Positions 27,118 through 37,093 of a stretch of 39,637 bases of DNA are shown here, in pieces. Position 1 is the stretch's first letter. Each line of letters opens with the position of its first letter. Position numbers and translations under genes: made by a program. The notes beneath the pieces were generated by a model, which worked only from the letters and a program-made list of their open reading frames with translations, did no database searches and had not been told where the DNA came from. Source of the stretch: Sulfitobacter sp. (GTDB taxonomy: Bacteria > Pseudomonadota > Alphaproteobacteria > Rhodobacterales > Rhodobacteraceae); the NCBI GenBank assembly GCA_024637305.1, contig JAGXFI010000004.1, positions 1-39,637 of the forward strand. Direction: 5' to 3'.

Positions 27118-27279
27118 ACTGACCTGCACCCGTCGCGCCCGCGCGGACTTGCGTAAGTCGCTGGACTTAATGACCCCTGATTTTTGCCCCTTTCCCTTGC
27201 ACGTCTCCACGATATGTTGCACGGGTATGGCGAAATTTCCCTTGTCCGACCAAGGGTGTGAGAATGAGGGGTGGCTGGC

Positions 27280-28266
27280 ATGGCTTATGACGCATTGGAC
27301 GTGAATGTAAAACCGACCGAGGAAATCTCGGTCCGCGAGGTGTTCGGTATTGATACCGACATGATCGTCAAAGGGTTTGCAGAGCGGACGGAGCGGGTGC
27401 CGGACATCGACAGCACCTACAAATTCGATCCCGACACCACGCTGGCGATTCTGGCAGGATTTTCCCACAATCGCCGCGTAATGATCCAAGGGTATCACGG
27501 TACGGGCAAATCCACCCATATCGAACAGGTCGCAAGCCTTTTGAACTGGCCCTGTGTGCGGGTGAACCTGGACAGCCATATCAGCCGGATCGACCTAATC
27601 GGCAAGGATGCGATCAAGCTCAAGGACGGAAAGCAAGTCACTGAATTCCAAGAAGGAATTCTTCCCTGGGCCTTGCGCAACCCAACCGCTATCGTGTTCG
27701 ACGAATACGATGCGGGCCGCGCGGACGTAATGTTCGTGATCCAGCGCGTTCTCGAAGTCGACGGCAAGCTTACGCTGCTGGATCAGAACAAGGTGATTAC
27801 GCCGCACCGTTATTTCCGCATTTTCGCGACCGCAAACACGGTGGGCTTGGGGGATACGACGGGCCTTTACCATGGTACGCAGCAGATCAACCAAGGCCAG
27901 ATGGATCGCTGGAGCCTCGTGGCAACGCTTAACTATTTGAGCATCGAGGCAGAGACGGCCATCGTGCTGGCCAAAAACCCCCATTACAACACCGCCGAGG
28001 GCCGCAAGAAGGTCAAGCAGATGGTGACGGTCGCCGATCTGACGCGCACCGCGTTCATGAACGGCGATCTGTCCACGGTCATGTCGCCCCGAACAGTGAT
28101 CGCATGGGCCCAGAACGCGGAGATTTTCCGCAACGTGGGTTATGCGTTCCGGTTGAGCTTTCTCAACAAATGCGATGAGCTTGAGCGTCAGACCGTGGCG
28201 GAGTTCTATCAGCGTCTGTTCGACGAGGAATTGCCGGAAAGCGCGGCGAGCGTAAGCTTGGGGTAA
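27280..28266 (+). CDS. cobS: Aerobic cobaltochelatase subunit CobS
   Basis: AAA+ ATPase of 328 residues that, with CobT, drives cobalt insertion by CobN into hydrogenobyrinate diamide in aerobic B12 synthesis. Walker A is GYHGTGKST (71-79) and Walker B is [10 protein letters not shown]; the arginine-finger region is [21 protein letters not shown]-terminal [18 protein letters not shown] is the usual CobS start. The ATG at 27280 has GAGGGG upstream; the GTG three codons earlier is less likely. cobT follows after 219 bp. CobN is not in the window. CobS/CobT pairs also occur without CobN in roseobacters, so a chelatase-independent chaperone role is possible. Confidence 0.97.
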   Translation: MAYDALDVNVKPTEEISVREVFGIDTDMIVKGFAERTERVPDIDSTYKFDPDTTLAILAGFSHNRRVMIQGYHGTGKSTHIEQVASLLNWPCVRVNLDSHISRIDLIGKDAIKLKDGKQVTEFQEGILPWALRNPTAIVFDEYDAGRADVMFVIQRVLEVDGKLTLLDQNKVITPHRYFRIFATANTVGLGDTTGLYHGTQQINQGQMDRWSLVATLNYLSIEAETAIVLAKNPHYNTAEGRKKVKQMVTVADLTRTAFMNGDLSTVMSPRTVIAWAQNAEIFRNVGYAFRLSFLNKCDELERQTVAEFYQRLFDEELPESAASVSLG

Positions 28267-28485
28267 AAATCCGGCGCTGCCCAGTTCGTGCCGCGTCTTT
28301 CTGTACGCTTCCTACTTGTCCACCGATGAGTTAAAAGCAAGCCATAAAAAGGCGAAAAAATTTGTTTAAAGCGGGTATGAACGTCGGCAGTGGGGAGCCA
28401 CCGGAAGCGTTCAGGCCGCTATCGACTCGACGTCTGGAAAGGACGAAGCAGAAATCGCTAACCTTATGATCGAATAGATGCAGCA

Positions 28486-30363
28486 ATGACCAAACCAACA
28501 GACAATCCTGCCGACGCATTCAAAAAGGCCCTCGCCGAAGCGTCGAAGGTCATGGCAAACGATCCGGATCTGAATGTCAGCTATTCGGTCGATCCGTCTG
28601 GTCTGTCGGGTGATTCCATGCGGCTGCCCCAGGTGTCGCGCCGGATGACGCGAGACGAGGTGCTGCTGGCGCGCGGAACGGCGGACGCGCTGGCGCTCAA
28701 CCGTCGCTATCACAACGGCCAGACCCATGCGCGGTATGCCCCCCAGGGGGAGATGGCGCGGGATCTTTACGAAGCGATGGAAACTGCGCGGTGCGAGGCC
28801 ATGGGCGCGCGCGACATGCCGGGAACGGCTGGCAATATCGACGCGAAGATCAAGCACGAAGGCCTGCGACGCGGCTACGATCAGGCCAAACAGGCCAGCG
28901 ACGTGCCGCTGGCAGTCGCCGCAGGCTATCTCGTGCGGCATCTGGCGACTGGACGCGCCCTGCCTTCCGGTGCTGCCAATGCGATGGAGTTGTGGCGCGG
29001 TTTCATCGAGGAACAGGCGGGCGAAACCCTCGCAAACCTTGATGACACGCTGGCCGATCAAGCTGCATTCGCAAAGTTCGCACGACAGATGATCAGCGAC
29101 CTGGGTTACGGAGATCAGCTGGGTGACGATCCAGACCAGATGGACGAGGACCAGGAAGACGAAGCCGAAGAAGGTGCCGAAGAGGAACAGGACCCCGACA
29201 GCACCGGCGAAGACGATCAAGACGACGAAGACGCCGAAGGAACGCCAGAGCAGTCTCAGGAAGAGCAGCAGGACAGCTCTCAGGCGCAGGTCAGCATGGA
29301 TGACATGGCCGATCAGGAATTGGGCGACGAAGCAGAAATGCCCGAAGGCGACGCCCCGATGGAGCCGCCCGCCCCGCAGCCCGTATCAGACGCCGATCCG
29401 AACTATCAGGTCTATCTCGGTGATCATGACGAGATCATCGGAGCCGAGGAACTGGCGGAACCGGTAGAACTTGAACGACTGCGCGCTTATCTGGATCAGC
29501 AACTGGAGCCTTTGAAAGGTGCGGTAAGCCGTCTGGCCAACAAACTACAGCGGCGCTTGCAGGCGCAGCAGAACCGCAGCTGGGAATTCGATCTGGAGGA
29601 AGGCACGCTGGACGCAGGCCGTCTGGCGCGGGTCGTGGCAAATCCGACGACGCCGCTGTCGTTCAAGGTCGAGAAGGACACCGAGTTTCGCGATACCTGC
29701 GTGACGCTGTTGCTGGACAACTCCGGTTCCATGCGCGGGCGACCGATTTCGATCGCAGCGATTTGCGCGGACGTTCTGGCCCGGACGCTGGAACGGTGTA
29801 ACGTCAAGGTCGAGATCCTCGGGTTTACCACCCGCGCGTGGAAGGGCGGGCAAGCCCGCGAGGCATGGCTCAACGACGGCCGACCAGTGCAGCCAGGTCG
29901 GCTCAATGACCTGCGCCACATCATCTACAAATCGGCTGACGCACCTTGGCGGCGGACCCGGACCAACCTGGGCTTGATGATGAAAGAAGGCCTGCTCAAG
30001 GAAAACATCGACGGCGAGGCGTTGGAGTGGGCGCACCGGCGCATGGTTGCGCGGCATGAATCGCGCAAGATTCTCATGGTGATCTCGGACGGAGCGCCGG
30101 TAGATGACAGTACATTATCCGTCAACCCTGCGAATTATCTGGAAAAACACCTGCGCGATGTCATCGCGATGGTAGAAAAACGCAAAGCCGTCGAGCTGCT
30201 GGCGATCGGGATCGGGCACGATGTGACACGCTATTACGACCGCGCGGTGACGATCACGGATGTGGATCAGCTGGCGGGTGCGATGACCGAGCAGTTGGCC
30301 GCGCTGTTTGACAGTGATCCGCGGGCACGGGCGCGCGTCATGGGTATCCGGCGCGCGAGCTGA
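28486..30363 (+). CDS. cobT: Aerobic cobaltochelatase subunit CobT
   Basis: Partner of CobS, 625 residues. The layout is typical: an N-terminal helical domain (1-205), a very acidic linker (about 210-300, long runs of Asp/Glu/Gln), and a C-terminal von Willebrand A domain with the metal-site motif DNSGS at 411-415, followed by [11 protein letters not shown] and [15 protein letters not shown]. The vWA domain contacts CobN and the N-terminal part stacks on the CobS ring. It is 219 bp after cobS with no terminator seen between, so cotranscription is likely. Weak GCAGCA spacing before the ATG suggests modest initiation. Confidence 0.97.
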   Translation: MTKPTDNPADAFKKALAEASKVMANDPDLNVSYSVDPSGLSGDSMRLPQVSRRMTRDEVLLARGTADALALNRRYHNGQTHARYAPQGEMARDLYEAMETARCEAMGARDMPGTAGNIDAKIKHEGLRRGYDQAKQASDVPLAVAAGYLVRHLATGRALPSGAANAMELWRGFIEEQAGETLANLDDTLADQAAFAKFARQMISDLGYGDQLGDDPDQMDEDQEDEAEEGAEEEQDPDSTGEDDQDDEDAEGTPEQSQEEQQDSSQAQVSMDDMADQELGDEAEMPEGDAPMEPPAPQPVSDADPNYQVYLGDHDEIIGAEELAEPVELERLRAYLDQQLEPLKGAVSRLANKLQRRLQAQQNRSWEFDLEEGTLDAGRLARVVANPTTPLSFKVEKDTEFRDTCVTLLLDNSGSMRGRPISIAAICADVLARTLERCNVKVEILGFTTRAWKGGQAREAWLNDGRPVQPGRLNDLRHIIYKSADAPWRRTRTNLGLMMKEGLLKENIDGEALEWAHRRMVARHESRKILMVISDGAPVDDSTLSVNPANYLEKHLRDVIAMVEKRKAVELLAIGIGHDVTRYYDRAVTITDVDQLAGAMTEQLAALFDSDPRARARVMGIRRAS

Positions 30364-30406
30364 CACCCAGCTTTTGGATATTTGAAGAACAATGAATGAG
30401 GTGTCC

Positions 30407-32185
30407 ATGTTTCAGAGTTTCGAGGTAACCGCGAGGCCGGAACAGGGACTGCCCCGTCTGAAGGCGCTGCGTGATGTCATGGCCGTCGAAGGTGTCGATG
30501 CGTTTCTGGTGCCGCGGGCGGATGCGCATCAGGGCGAGTATGTTGCCGCGCATGACGAGCGGCTGGCATGGCTGACCGGGTTCACCGGATCGGCCGGATT
30601 CTGCGCGGTCTTGGCGGGTTTGGCAGGGGTGTTCATTGACGGGCGGTACCGCACGCAAGTGAAGGCTCAGGTAGCGGATGTGTACACGCCGGTCCCATGG
30701 CCAGAAATACAGTTGGCTGACTGGTTGAAAGATCATCTGCCGCAGGATGGCGTCGTGGGGTTCGACCCTTGGCTGCATACGTCCGGGCAAATCGAAACGC
30801 TCAGGGCGGCGGGCATCGAAATGCGCGCTAGTGACAACCTTGTTGACCGCATTTGGGAAAACCAGCCACCTCCGCCCATGGGACCGGCTAAGGTTCATCC
30901 ACTGGAGTTCGCAGGAGAAAGCCATGCCGACAAGCGGTCAAGGCTGGGTAAGGCGCTGCGCAATGCTGGGCATGATGCCGCTGTGATAACCCTGCCCGAC
31001 AGCATTTGCTGGCTGCTGAACCTGCGGGGGGCCGATATTCCGCGCAACCCTGTGGCGCATGGATTTGCTGTATTGCACGACAGCGGTGCGGTGGACCTGT
31101 TCATGGCTGCCGCAAAGCTGGATGGGCTTGAAGCGCATCTGGGAGACGCGGTGACTTGTCATGCCCCGGAAGATTTACTGCCCTATCTCGAAGGGCTGGA
31201 CGGTCGGGTCCGTCTGGAGAAATCCACTGTACCGGTGATCGTGGCCGAAGCCGTGGGCGAAAACAGTGCCTGGGGCGAGGACCCTTGTGCCCTGCCCAAA
31301 GCACGCAAGAACGAGGCAGAGATCGAGGGCACCGCAGCGGCACATTTGCGCGACGGGGTTGCAGTGGTGGAGCTGCTGGCGTGGCTGGATGCGCAAGCGC
31401 CCGGCACGTTGACCGAAACGCAGGTGGTTACACGGCTGGAGACATGCCGCAGGCGCGACAACGCCTTGCAGGATATCAGCTTCGAGACGATCGCCGGCAC
31501 AGGTCCCAACGGGGCAATCATGCATTATCGCGTGACCGAGGATACGGACACGCGGTTGGAGGACGGCCATCTGATTGTCCTCGACAGCGGCGGACAGTAT
31601 CTGGATGGGACCACCGACATCACGCGCACGATCGCTATCGGCACCCCTCCCGACGAGGCATGTGCGGCATTCACCCGCGTCCTCGCCGGGATGATCGCAA
31701 TAAGCCGACTGCGCTGGCCCAAAGGTCTTGCCGGTCGCGACATCGAAGCGATTGGCCGCGTGCCGTTGTGGCTGGCAGGGCAGGATTTCGACCACGGTCT
31801 GGGCCACGGTGTCGGCACCTATCTGAGCGTTCACGAAGGGCCGCAACGCCTGAGCAAGATCAGCCACGTGCCGTTTGAGGCGGGCATGATCCTCAGCAAT
31901 GAGCCGGGGTATTACCGCGAGGGGGCGTTTGGCATCCGCATCGAGAACCTGCTGGTGGTGCGAGAGGCGGATCCCCTGCCCGGCGGCGACGCGCACCGGG
32001 AAATGCTTGACTGGCGCACGCTGACTTTCGTGCCGATCGACCGGCGGCTGATCAAAGCGGAGATGCTTGATCTTGCGGCGCGGGACTGGCTCAACGCCTA
32101 TCACGCTGAGGTGGCAGAAAAACTAGGGCCTCGGCTATCAAGCGACGCAAAACTATGGTTGGATGCAGCAACTGCGCCGATCTGA
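30407..32185 (+). CDS. Xaa-Pro aminopeptidase, M24B family (aminopeptidase P type)
   Basis: Metalloaminopeptidase of 592 residues that removes an N-terminal residue before proline. It has the long three-domain form with two creatinase-like N-terminal domains and a pita-bread catalytic domain. The metal ligands are in DSGGQYLDGTTDITR (two Asp), GHGVGTYLSVHEGP (His), SNEPGYY (Glu) and GIRIENL (Glu). I choose the ATG at 30407 (MFQSFEVTARPE) because GAGGTG precedes it by five bases; an in-frame ATG five codons earlier has a poorer site. It lies 43 bp after cobT. No signal peptide, so cytoplasmic. It would complement pepN in peptide breakdown. Confidence 0.95.
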   Translation: MFQSFEVTARPEQGLPRLKALRDVMAVEGVDAFLVPRADAHQGEYVAAHDERLAWLTGFTGSAGFCAVLAGLAGVFIDGRYRTQVKAQVADVYTPVPWPEIQLADWLKDHLPQDGVVGFDPWLHTSGQIETLRAAGIEMRASDNLVDRIWENQPPPPMGPAKVHPLEFAGESHADKRSRLGKALRNAGHDAAVITLPDSICWLLNLRGADIPRNPVAHGFAVLHDSGAVDLFMAAAKLDGLEAHLGDAVTCHAPEDLLPYLEGLDGRVRLEKSTVPVIVAEAVGENSAWGEDPCALPKARKNEAEIEGTAAAHLRDGVAVVELLAWLDAQAPGTLTETQVVTRLETCRRRDNALQDISFETIAGTGPNGAIMHYRVTEDTDTRLEDGHLIVLDSGGQYLDGTTDITRTIAIGTPPDEACAAFTRVLAGMIAISRLRWPKGLAGRDIEAIGRVPLWLAGQDFDHGLGHGVGTYLSVHEGPQRLSKISHVPFEAGMILSNEPGYYREGAFGIRIENLLVVREADPLPGGDAHREMLDWRTLTFVPIDRRLIKAEMLDLAARDWLNAYHAEVAEKLGPRLSSDAKLWLDAATAPI

Positions 32186-32214
32186 GCGCGCAAGCTGTTC
32201 GGGAGAGGTGAAAA

Positions 32215-32559
32215 ATGGCGGACCATATCAAGATACGCAAAGCGGCAGGCGCATGGAGCGTACGCGCGGGCGGTGCGGTGTTGGGCGAATCCAACAATGC
32301 GCTGGAACTGATCGAGGGGGATTACCCACCGGTTATCTACTTCCCCCGCGCAGACGTCGCGATGGCCTTTCTGGACGCATCCGACAAGACAACTCATTGC
32401 CCATACAAAGGTGACGCGCGCTATTTCTCGATCATCACCAAAAGCCGCACGTTGCAGGATGCTGTCTGGACCTATGAGAATCCCAAGGACGCCGTGGCGC
32501 AGATCAAGGACCATCTGGCGTTCTATCCCATAGACGAGATCACAATCGAGCGTATCTGA
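32215..32559 (+). CDS. DUF427 family protein
   Basis: A 114-residue all-beta cytoplasmic protein with the DUF427 hallmarks: KAAGAWSVRAGGAVLGESNN at the start, YFPRADVAMAFLDASDKTTH and the CPYKGDARYFSI motif, then AVWTYENPKDAVAQIKDHLAFY. Function of the family is unknown. It is 29 bp after the aminopeptidase stop, with GGGAGAGG ahead of the ATG, so it probably belongs to the cobT transcript or its end. It is convergent with the ClC gene, 49 bp away. Confidence 0.92.
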   Translation: MADHIKIRKAAGAWSVRAGGAVLGESNNALELIEGDYPPVIYFPRADVAMAFLDASDKTTHCPYKGDARYFSIITKSRTLQDAVWTYENPKDAVAQIKDHLAFYPIDEITIERI

Positions 32560-32608
32560 GGCGTGAGGGATTTGCCTCCGTCGCCTGATTTGCCACGCCG
32601 TCAAGACC

Positions 32609-34297
32609 TCAGGAATGTTCCTCTGCCGCTGTCGCCGCAAGCGCACGGTTATAGGCGCGCAGCGCGTCCACGTGAAAAAGCGCGCCCAGCAGTTCGGGGG
32701 GGGCCGCATCAGCGCTGAGCGAGACAACCGGGATGAAGCGTTCGGAGGATTGGTCGAACATCGGCATTGCAGCCTCCAGCGTGGCGGACGCGTCGATATA
32801 CGTCCCCTCGCCCACCATCTCCCAGCAGCGTTCTTCGTTCGCGGCCTGCGGGTCGGTCATGGTGCGCATGATCTTGGAGGCGCTGAACATCGACAGCAGA
32901 TAGGCCTGCGGCCCGGCGGCAAGGTGGATGCCCCGACGTTCGATTTGCGTCAGGAAAAAGCTGCGGTCGACAATTCGCGATGACAGGGCGGTGGACATGC
33001 TGACGGCAACCATGACCGCAAGCCCGGTCTGCCAGTCGCCAGTCATTTCGAACACGATCAGCGTCGTCGAGATCGGCGCGCCGAGCACGGCAGCGGCGAC
33101 CGCCCCCATTCCGGCCAGCGCATAAAGTGACGATGACCCCGACACATCAGGGAAGATCCCGGTCGCAACCAACCCGAACGCCAGACCTGTCAGGGCACCC
33201 AGCATCAGCGACGGCGAAAACACTCCGCCGCCCATCCGTCCGCCGAGAGTGATGGCGACCGCCGTAACCTTGAGGATGGCGAAAACGGTGGCTTCGTGGA
33301 ACGCGAGTTCGCCGGATAGCGCAAGCGACGTTGTCTCATATCCGACACCGATGATATGCGGAAACCAAAGCGCAATCGCACCCAGCATGGCCCCGGCCAA
33401 AGCGGGCCGTAACCAGCGCGGAATACGCATCCGGCCTTGCAGATAATTACCCAGATCATCCGCCCAGAAGATCGACCGCATCAACGCCACTGCGACTAGT
33501 CCGCAGGTCAGCCCGAGGAGGAGAAAGGCAGGCAGTTCCGCATAGAATTGCAGATCGCCATACCGTGGCAGGACGAATTCCGTAACGCCGCCAAACTCCA
33601 GCCTGTTGATAACCGTACCTGCGACGCTGGCGATCACGATGGGGGCAAAGGCATGAACGGCGAAATGGCGCAGCACCACCTCCAGAGCAAAGAGCGCACC
33701 GGCGATCGGCGCGTTAAAGCTTGCCGATACAGCAGCCGCAACGGCGCAGCCCAACAGATCGCGCCCCGTGATCCCGTCCGCGTTGATCCGGTCACTGACC
33801 CAGGTAGAGATTACGCCGGCGATATGCACCACCGGCCCCTCACGTCCCGACGATCCTCCTGTGCTCAGCGTTATCAGCGAGGCCGCAGCAGACGCGAGAC
33901 CGGCCTTAACCTCTACCCGCCCGTCATGCATGGCGGCCCCAAGGACCACGTCCGCCACCGACCGCGCGCGTGCGTCGTGGGTAAAATGGTGCAGGATCAG
34001 CCCGACCGTCAAACCTCCCAGCGTCGGGATTAGAACGACCCAATACCACGGGACCCCCGATAGGAAACTATGCAACAGCTGCACGTCTTCGGTCCCATAG
34101 AACGTGGCCTGCAGAAAGTTGATGGACTTGCGGAACAGCAGCGCGGCAAATCCGGCGGCGATACCGATGACAAGTGCGATGAACCAGAACGTGACCTTAC
34201 CCGGACCACGCGTGCGCACCACATGAAGCGCCTCCTTCAGCGTCTTTCTGAATGCCGATATTTGTTCGGACAGGAAGGAAGAAGGGGGCGTTGTCAT
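32609..34297 (-). CDS. ClC-family chloride channel/transporter with C-terminal CBS region
   Basis: Inner-membrane protein of 562 residues: about 420 residues of ClC membrane domain, then a cytoplasmic CBS-type part (MFSASKIMRTMTDPQAANEE to LFHVDALRAYNRAL). The gating motif GREGP is at 151-155 (Glu153), which points to a proton-coupled exchanger, and GGGVFSPSL matches the GxFxP filter. The first filter motif, normally GSGIP, reads RSVAD (112-116) in the aligned place, so ion selectivity may differ. I start at the ATG at 34297; longer frames run into recN. The ribosome site is weak (GAGTGAAACC). It lies downstream of recN on the same strand. Confidence 0.93.
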   Translation of the reverse strand: MTTPPSSFLSEQISAFRKTLKEALHVVRTRGPGKVTFWFIALVIGIAAGFAALLFRKSINFLQATFYGTEDVQLLHSFLSGVPWYWVVLIPTLGGLTVGLILHHFTHDARARSVADVVLGAAMHDGRVEVKAGLASAAASLITLSTGGSSGREGPVVHIAGVISTWVSDRINADGITGRDLLGCAVAAAVSASFNAPIAGALFALEVVLRHFAVHAFAPIVIASVAGTVINRLEFGGVTEFVLPRYGDLQFYAELPAFLLLGLTCGLVAVALMRSIFWADDLGNYLQGRMRIPRWLRPALAGAMLGAIALWFPHIIGVGYETTSLALSGELAFHEATVFAILKVTAVAITLGGRMGGGVFSPSLMLGALTGLAFGLVATGIFPDVSGSSSLYALAGMGAVAAAVLGAPISTTLIVFEMTGDWQTGLAVMVAVSMSTALSSRIVDRSFFLTQIERRGIHLAAGPQAYLLSMFSASKIMRTMTDPQAANEERCWEMVGEGTYIDASATLEAAMPMFDQSSERFIPVVSLSADAAPPELLGALFHVDALRAYNRALAATAAEEHS

Positions 34298-34367
34298 GGT
34301 TTCACTCGTCAGGTCCGGCCATGCTAGGGCATGAGGCGTATGTATAAAACGGAAATCTCCCTCGAAA

Positions 34368-36017
34368 CTACGCCTTAAGGAGTGCGCGCGCGGCGCTCCG
34401 GGCTGCGTCTGTGATGCGGTCACCCGACAACATGCGGGCCACTTCGTCGACACGTTCAGGCGCGGTCAAAGGAACCACTCGGGTGGTGGTCATGCCCTTG
34501 CTCACCGATTTCTCAACCCGCCAGTGATGCGCGCCAAGCGCGGCAACCTGCGGTGAATGTGTGACAACCAGAACCTGCCCCCCTATCGCAAGCGACGCCA
34601 ACCGCCGGCCGACGGCATCGGCGGTGGCCCCCCCGACGCCACGGTCGATCTCGTCGAAAATCAGGGTCAAGCCGGATTGCGACTGGGTCAGGCAGACCTT
34701 GAGCGCCAGCAAGAACCGGCTAAGCTCGCCGCCCGAGGCGATCTTGCCCAGCGGGCCCGCCGGCGCGCCGGGATTTGTCGCAACGGTGAACGACACTGCG
34801 TCCTTGCCATCGGGCCCATTCGCCTCGGGCGTGATTTCAGTGGCAAAAACCGCCCGCTCCATCTTGAGCGGGGCCAGCTCGGCACTCACCGATTTGTCGA
34901 GGCTTGTGGCGGCATTCATCCGCGCTTTGCTCAGGATACCGGCAGCTTGTTCATAGGCCGCCTCCGCATCGCGGGCCGCTTTTTCCAGCGTTGCCTGCTC
35001 TGCCTCGCCGGCGTCGAGGGCGTCCAACTTCGCGCGCAAGGTAGCGGCGAAGCCTGCCAGCTCATCCGGCAGAACGTCATGTTTGCGCGCAAGACCACGT
35101 ATCGCAAAAAGCCGTTCCTCGGTATCCTCAAGCTCTGTCGCGTCAAAGGACAAGGCCTCGATCGCGCGCACGACCCCATCCATCGCACTGTCCAACTCGA
35201 TCATCGCACGGTTCAGCGCCGCAATGGGGTCTTCCAGATGTCCGTCAGCACGGTCCGCCGCGCCGTCAAGCCAGCGCACGGCGTCAGCCAGATTGGATTC
35301 TGCACCGTTCTGCCCCATGATTTCGTAAGCGTTGACGACATCCGTGCGGATTTTCTCGGCGGCCTGCATCCCGCGCCGCTTGGTATCGAGTGCGACGTCC
35401 TCACCTTCCTGCGGATCGAGCTTGTCCAGTTCGGCCACGGCAAAGCGCAGGAATTCTTCTTCGGCGCGGATCGCATCCTGTGCCGCACGCGCGGCGTCAA
35501 GCGCCTTGCGCGCCTTTGCCCAATCGTTCCAAGCAGTACGGGTCGCGCCGCGCGCGTCCTCAAGCCCGCCAAAAGCATCAAGGATCGCGCGGTGGCCGCG
35601 CGGGTTCAACAGACCGCGGTCGTCATGTTGGCCGTGCAATTCTACCAGCGTGTCCGACAGCGCGCGCAGCACCTCGCCCGAGACACGGCGGTCATTGACC
35701 CAGGCAGTCTTGCGCCCGTCAGAAGTATTGATGCGCCGCAGGATCAGTTCTGGTTCCGCCGGCAATCCGGCGCTTTCCAGTACGGCAAGGGCTGGATGGC
35801 CTTCAGGCAGATCGAACCACGCCGTAACCTCGCCCTGCTCTGCCCCTTGTCGCACCAGATCGGCCCGCCCGCGCCAACCCAGAACAAACCCCAGCGAATC
35901 CAGCAAGATGGATTTCCCGGCACCGGTTTCTCCGGTCAATACGTTCAGGCCAGGCTGGAACGCAAGCTCCAGCCGGTCAATGATCAGCATGTCCGATATA
36001 TCAAGCCCGCGCAGCAT
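34368..36017 (-). CDS. recN: DNA repair protein RecN
   Basis: SMC-like ATPase of 549 residues, acting early in double-strand-break repair. It has Walker A GETGAGKS (29-36), a central coiled coil (about 160-360), the signature SGGELSRFLLALK and Walker B TLIFDEIDRGVGG, followed by VLVVTHSPQVAALGAHH. The start MLRGLDISDMLIIDRLELAF is the family N-terminus. It begins 36 bp after bamD on the same strand, the conserved alphaproteobacterial order. In E. coli it is LexA-regulated; I see no LexA box directly upstream here, consistent with transcription from the bamD side. Confidence 0.98.
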   Translation of the reverse strand: MLRGLDISDMLIIDRLELAFQPGLNVLTGETGAGKSILLDSLGFVLGWRGRADLVRQGAEQGEVTAWFDLPEGHPALAVLESAGLPAEPELILRRINTSDGRKTAWVNDRRVSGEVLRALSDTLVELHGQHDDRGLLNPRGHRAILDAFGGLEDARGATRTAWNDWAKARKALDAARAAQDAIRAEEEFLRFAVAELDKLDPQEGEDVALDTKRRGMQAAEKIRTDVVNAYEIMGQNGAESNLADAVRWLDGAADRADGHLEDPIAALNRAMIELDSAMDGVVRAIEALSFDATELEDTEERLFAIRGLARKHDVLPDELAGFAATLRAKLDALDAGEAEQATLEKAARDAEAAYEQAAGILSKARMNAATSLDKSVSAELAPLKMERAVFATEITPEANGPDGKDAVSFTVATNPGAPAGPLGKIASGGELSRFLLALKVCLTQSQSGLTLIFDEIDRGVGGATADAVGRRLASLAIGGQVLVVTHSPQVAALGAHHWRVEKSVSKGMTTTRVVPLTAPERVDEVARMLSGDRITDAARSAARALLKA

Positions 36018-36053
36018 TCTCAGGAACCAAACGTCGGGAGCACCCCGACGCCC

Positions 36054-36926
36054 CTACAACCACTGACCTTTGATGGTCTGACGATAGATCGCCGACAGCC
36101 AGTTGTTCCCCAGCGAGCGCATTTCCAGACCCCGCCCGGTAAGCAGCTTGTAGCTGTCCTGATACCATTCGGTGCTCTGGTAATTGTGACCAAGAATCGC
36201 ACCGGCGGTCTGCGCCTCTTCGTTCAGGCCAAGGCTGAGGTAAGCCTCTACCAGACGGTGCAGCGCTTCGGCGGTGTGGGTCGTTGTCTGGAAGTCCTCT
36301 ACCACGACGCGGAAACGGTTGATCGCAGCGGGATAATGGCTCCGACGCAGATAATAACGGCCGATCTCCATCTCCTTGGCGGCAAGATGGTCGAATGCAA
36401 GATCGAATTTCAGGATCGCAGACCGCGCATATTCGCTGTCGGGATAGTTCTCGATCACGTTACGCAAGGATTGCAGGGCCTGAAAGGTCAGCCCCTGATC
36501 GCGCCCGACTTCATCGATCTGGTCGTAATAGCTGAGCGCCAGCAGATAGGACGCATAGGCCGCATCGTCATCATCTGGATAGAAGTCGATGAAACGTTGC
36601 GCCGCAGAGCGGCTATTGGGGTAATCGGCGTCCTGATGATAGGCAAAGGCCTGCATGATCAATGCCCGCTTTGCCCAATCCGAATAGGGATAAAGCCGTT
36701 CAATTTCAGCGAAATAGAAAGCAGCCTCGGCGGGTTTGCGGCGGTTCAGTTCGAATTCGCCGCGTTCGAAAATCTGCTCGGCGGAATAGGTTTCCAGCGG
36801 GATTTCCTGAGGGTTGAAAAAGCTGCCAGTGGTGCGACCGACATTCCTGTCGTCACCGCAAGCTACAAGGGCTCCCGCGACGCTCAACACCAATGCTACC
36901 CGTATCGCTGAGCCCCGCACTTTCAT
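36054..36926 (-). CDS. bamD: Outer membrane protein assembly factor BamD
   Basis: Lipoprotein of 290 residues in the BAM complex that folds barrels into the outer membrane. The lipobox is LVAC with Cys23, after a charged N-terminus and hydrophobic stretch. The mature part is a TPR array, seen in AEQIFERGEFELNRRKPAEA, AAFYFAEIERLYPYSDWAKR, AYHQDADYPNSRSAAQRFID and similar helices. It sits between lpxC (upstream, 167 bp) and recN (downstream) on the same strand. Length matches the alphaproteobacterial family. A target of BAM is present nearby (the barrel at 12139), but that is incidental. Confidence 0.97.
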   Translation of the reverse strand: MKVRGSAIRVALVLSVAGALVACGDDRNVGRTTGSFFNPQEIPLETYSAEQIFERGEFELNRRKPAEAAFYFAEIERLYPYSDWAKRALIMQAFAYHQDADYPNSRSAAQRFIDFYPDDDDAAYASYLLALSYYDQIDEVGRDQGLTFQALQSLRNVIENYPDSEYARSAILKFDLAFDHLAAKEMEIGRYYLRRSHYPAAINRFRVVVEDFQTTTHTAEALHRLVEAYLSLGLNEEAQTAGAILGHNYQSTEWYQDSYKLLTGRGLEMRSLGNNWLSAIYRQTIKGQWL

Positions 36927-37093
36927 GCCTTGTCATCCTCAATTTTCAACCGTCATCCAGCGCTTCACCGCGCCGGTTTGCCACTGACTAGCACAATAAT
37001 TCCAAAGGCAAAACGCCGATTGCGCATTTTGCCCGTTCGCGGGCCGAGAATGGGGATGTTGGCGCAGGTACGTTGCCAGCAAAGCACGTCAGA

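Noticed and set aside
34298..34453. Upstream extension of the ClC gene
   Set aside because: The 52 extra residues overlap the end of recN and do not resemble a ClC N-terminus; the ATG at 34297 is preferred.
34557..36911. Plus-strand open frame of about 784 codons antisense to recN and bamD
   Set aside because: It lies wholly opposite two clear genes, has arginine/glutamine-rich low-similarity sequence, and results from the strong third-position GC bias of the true genes.
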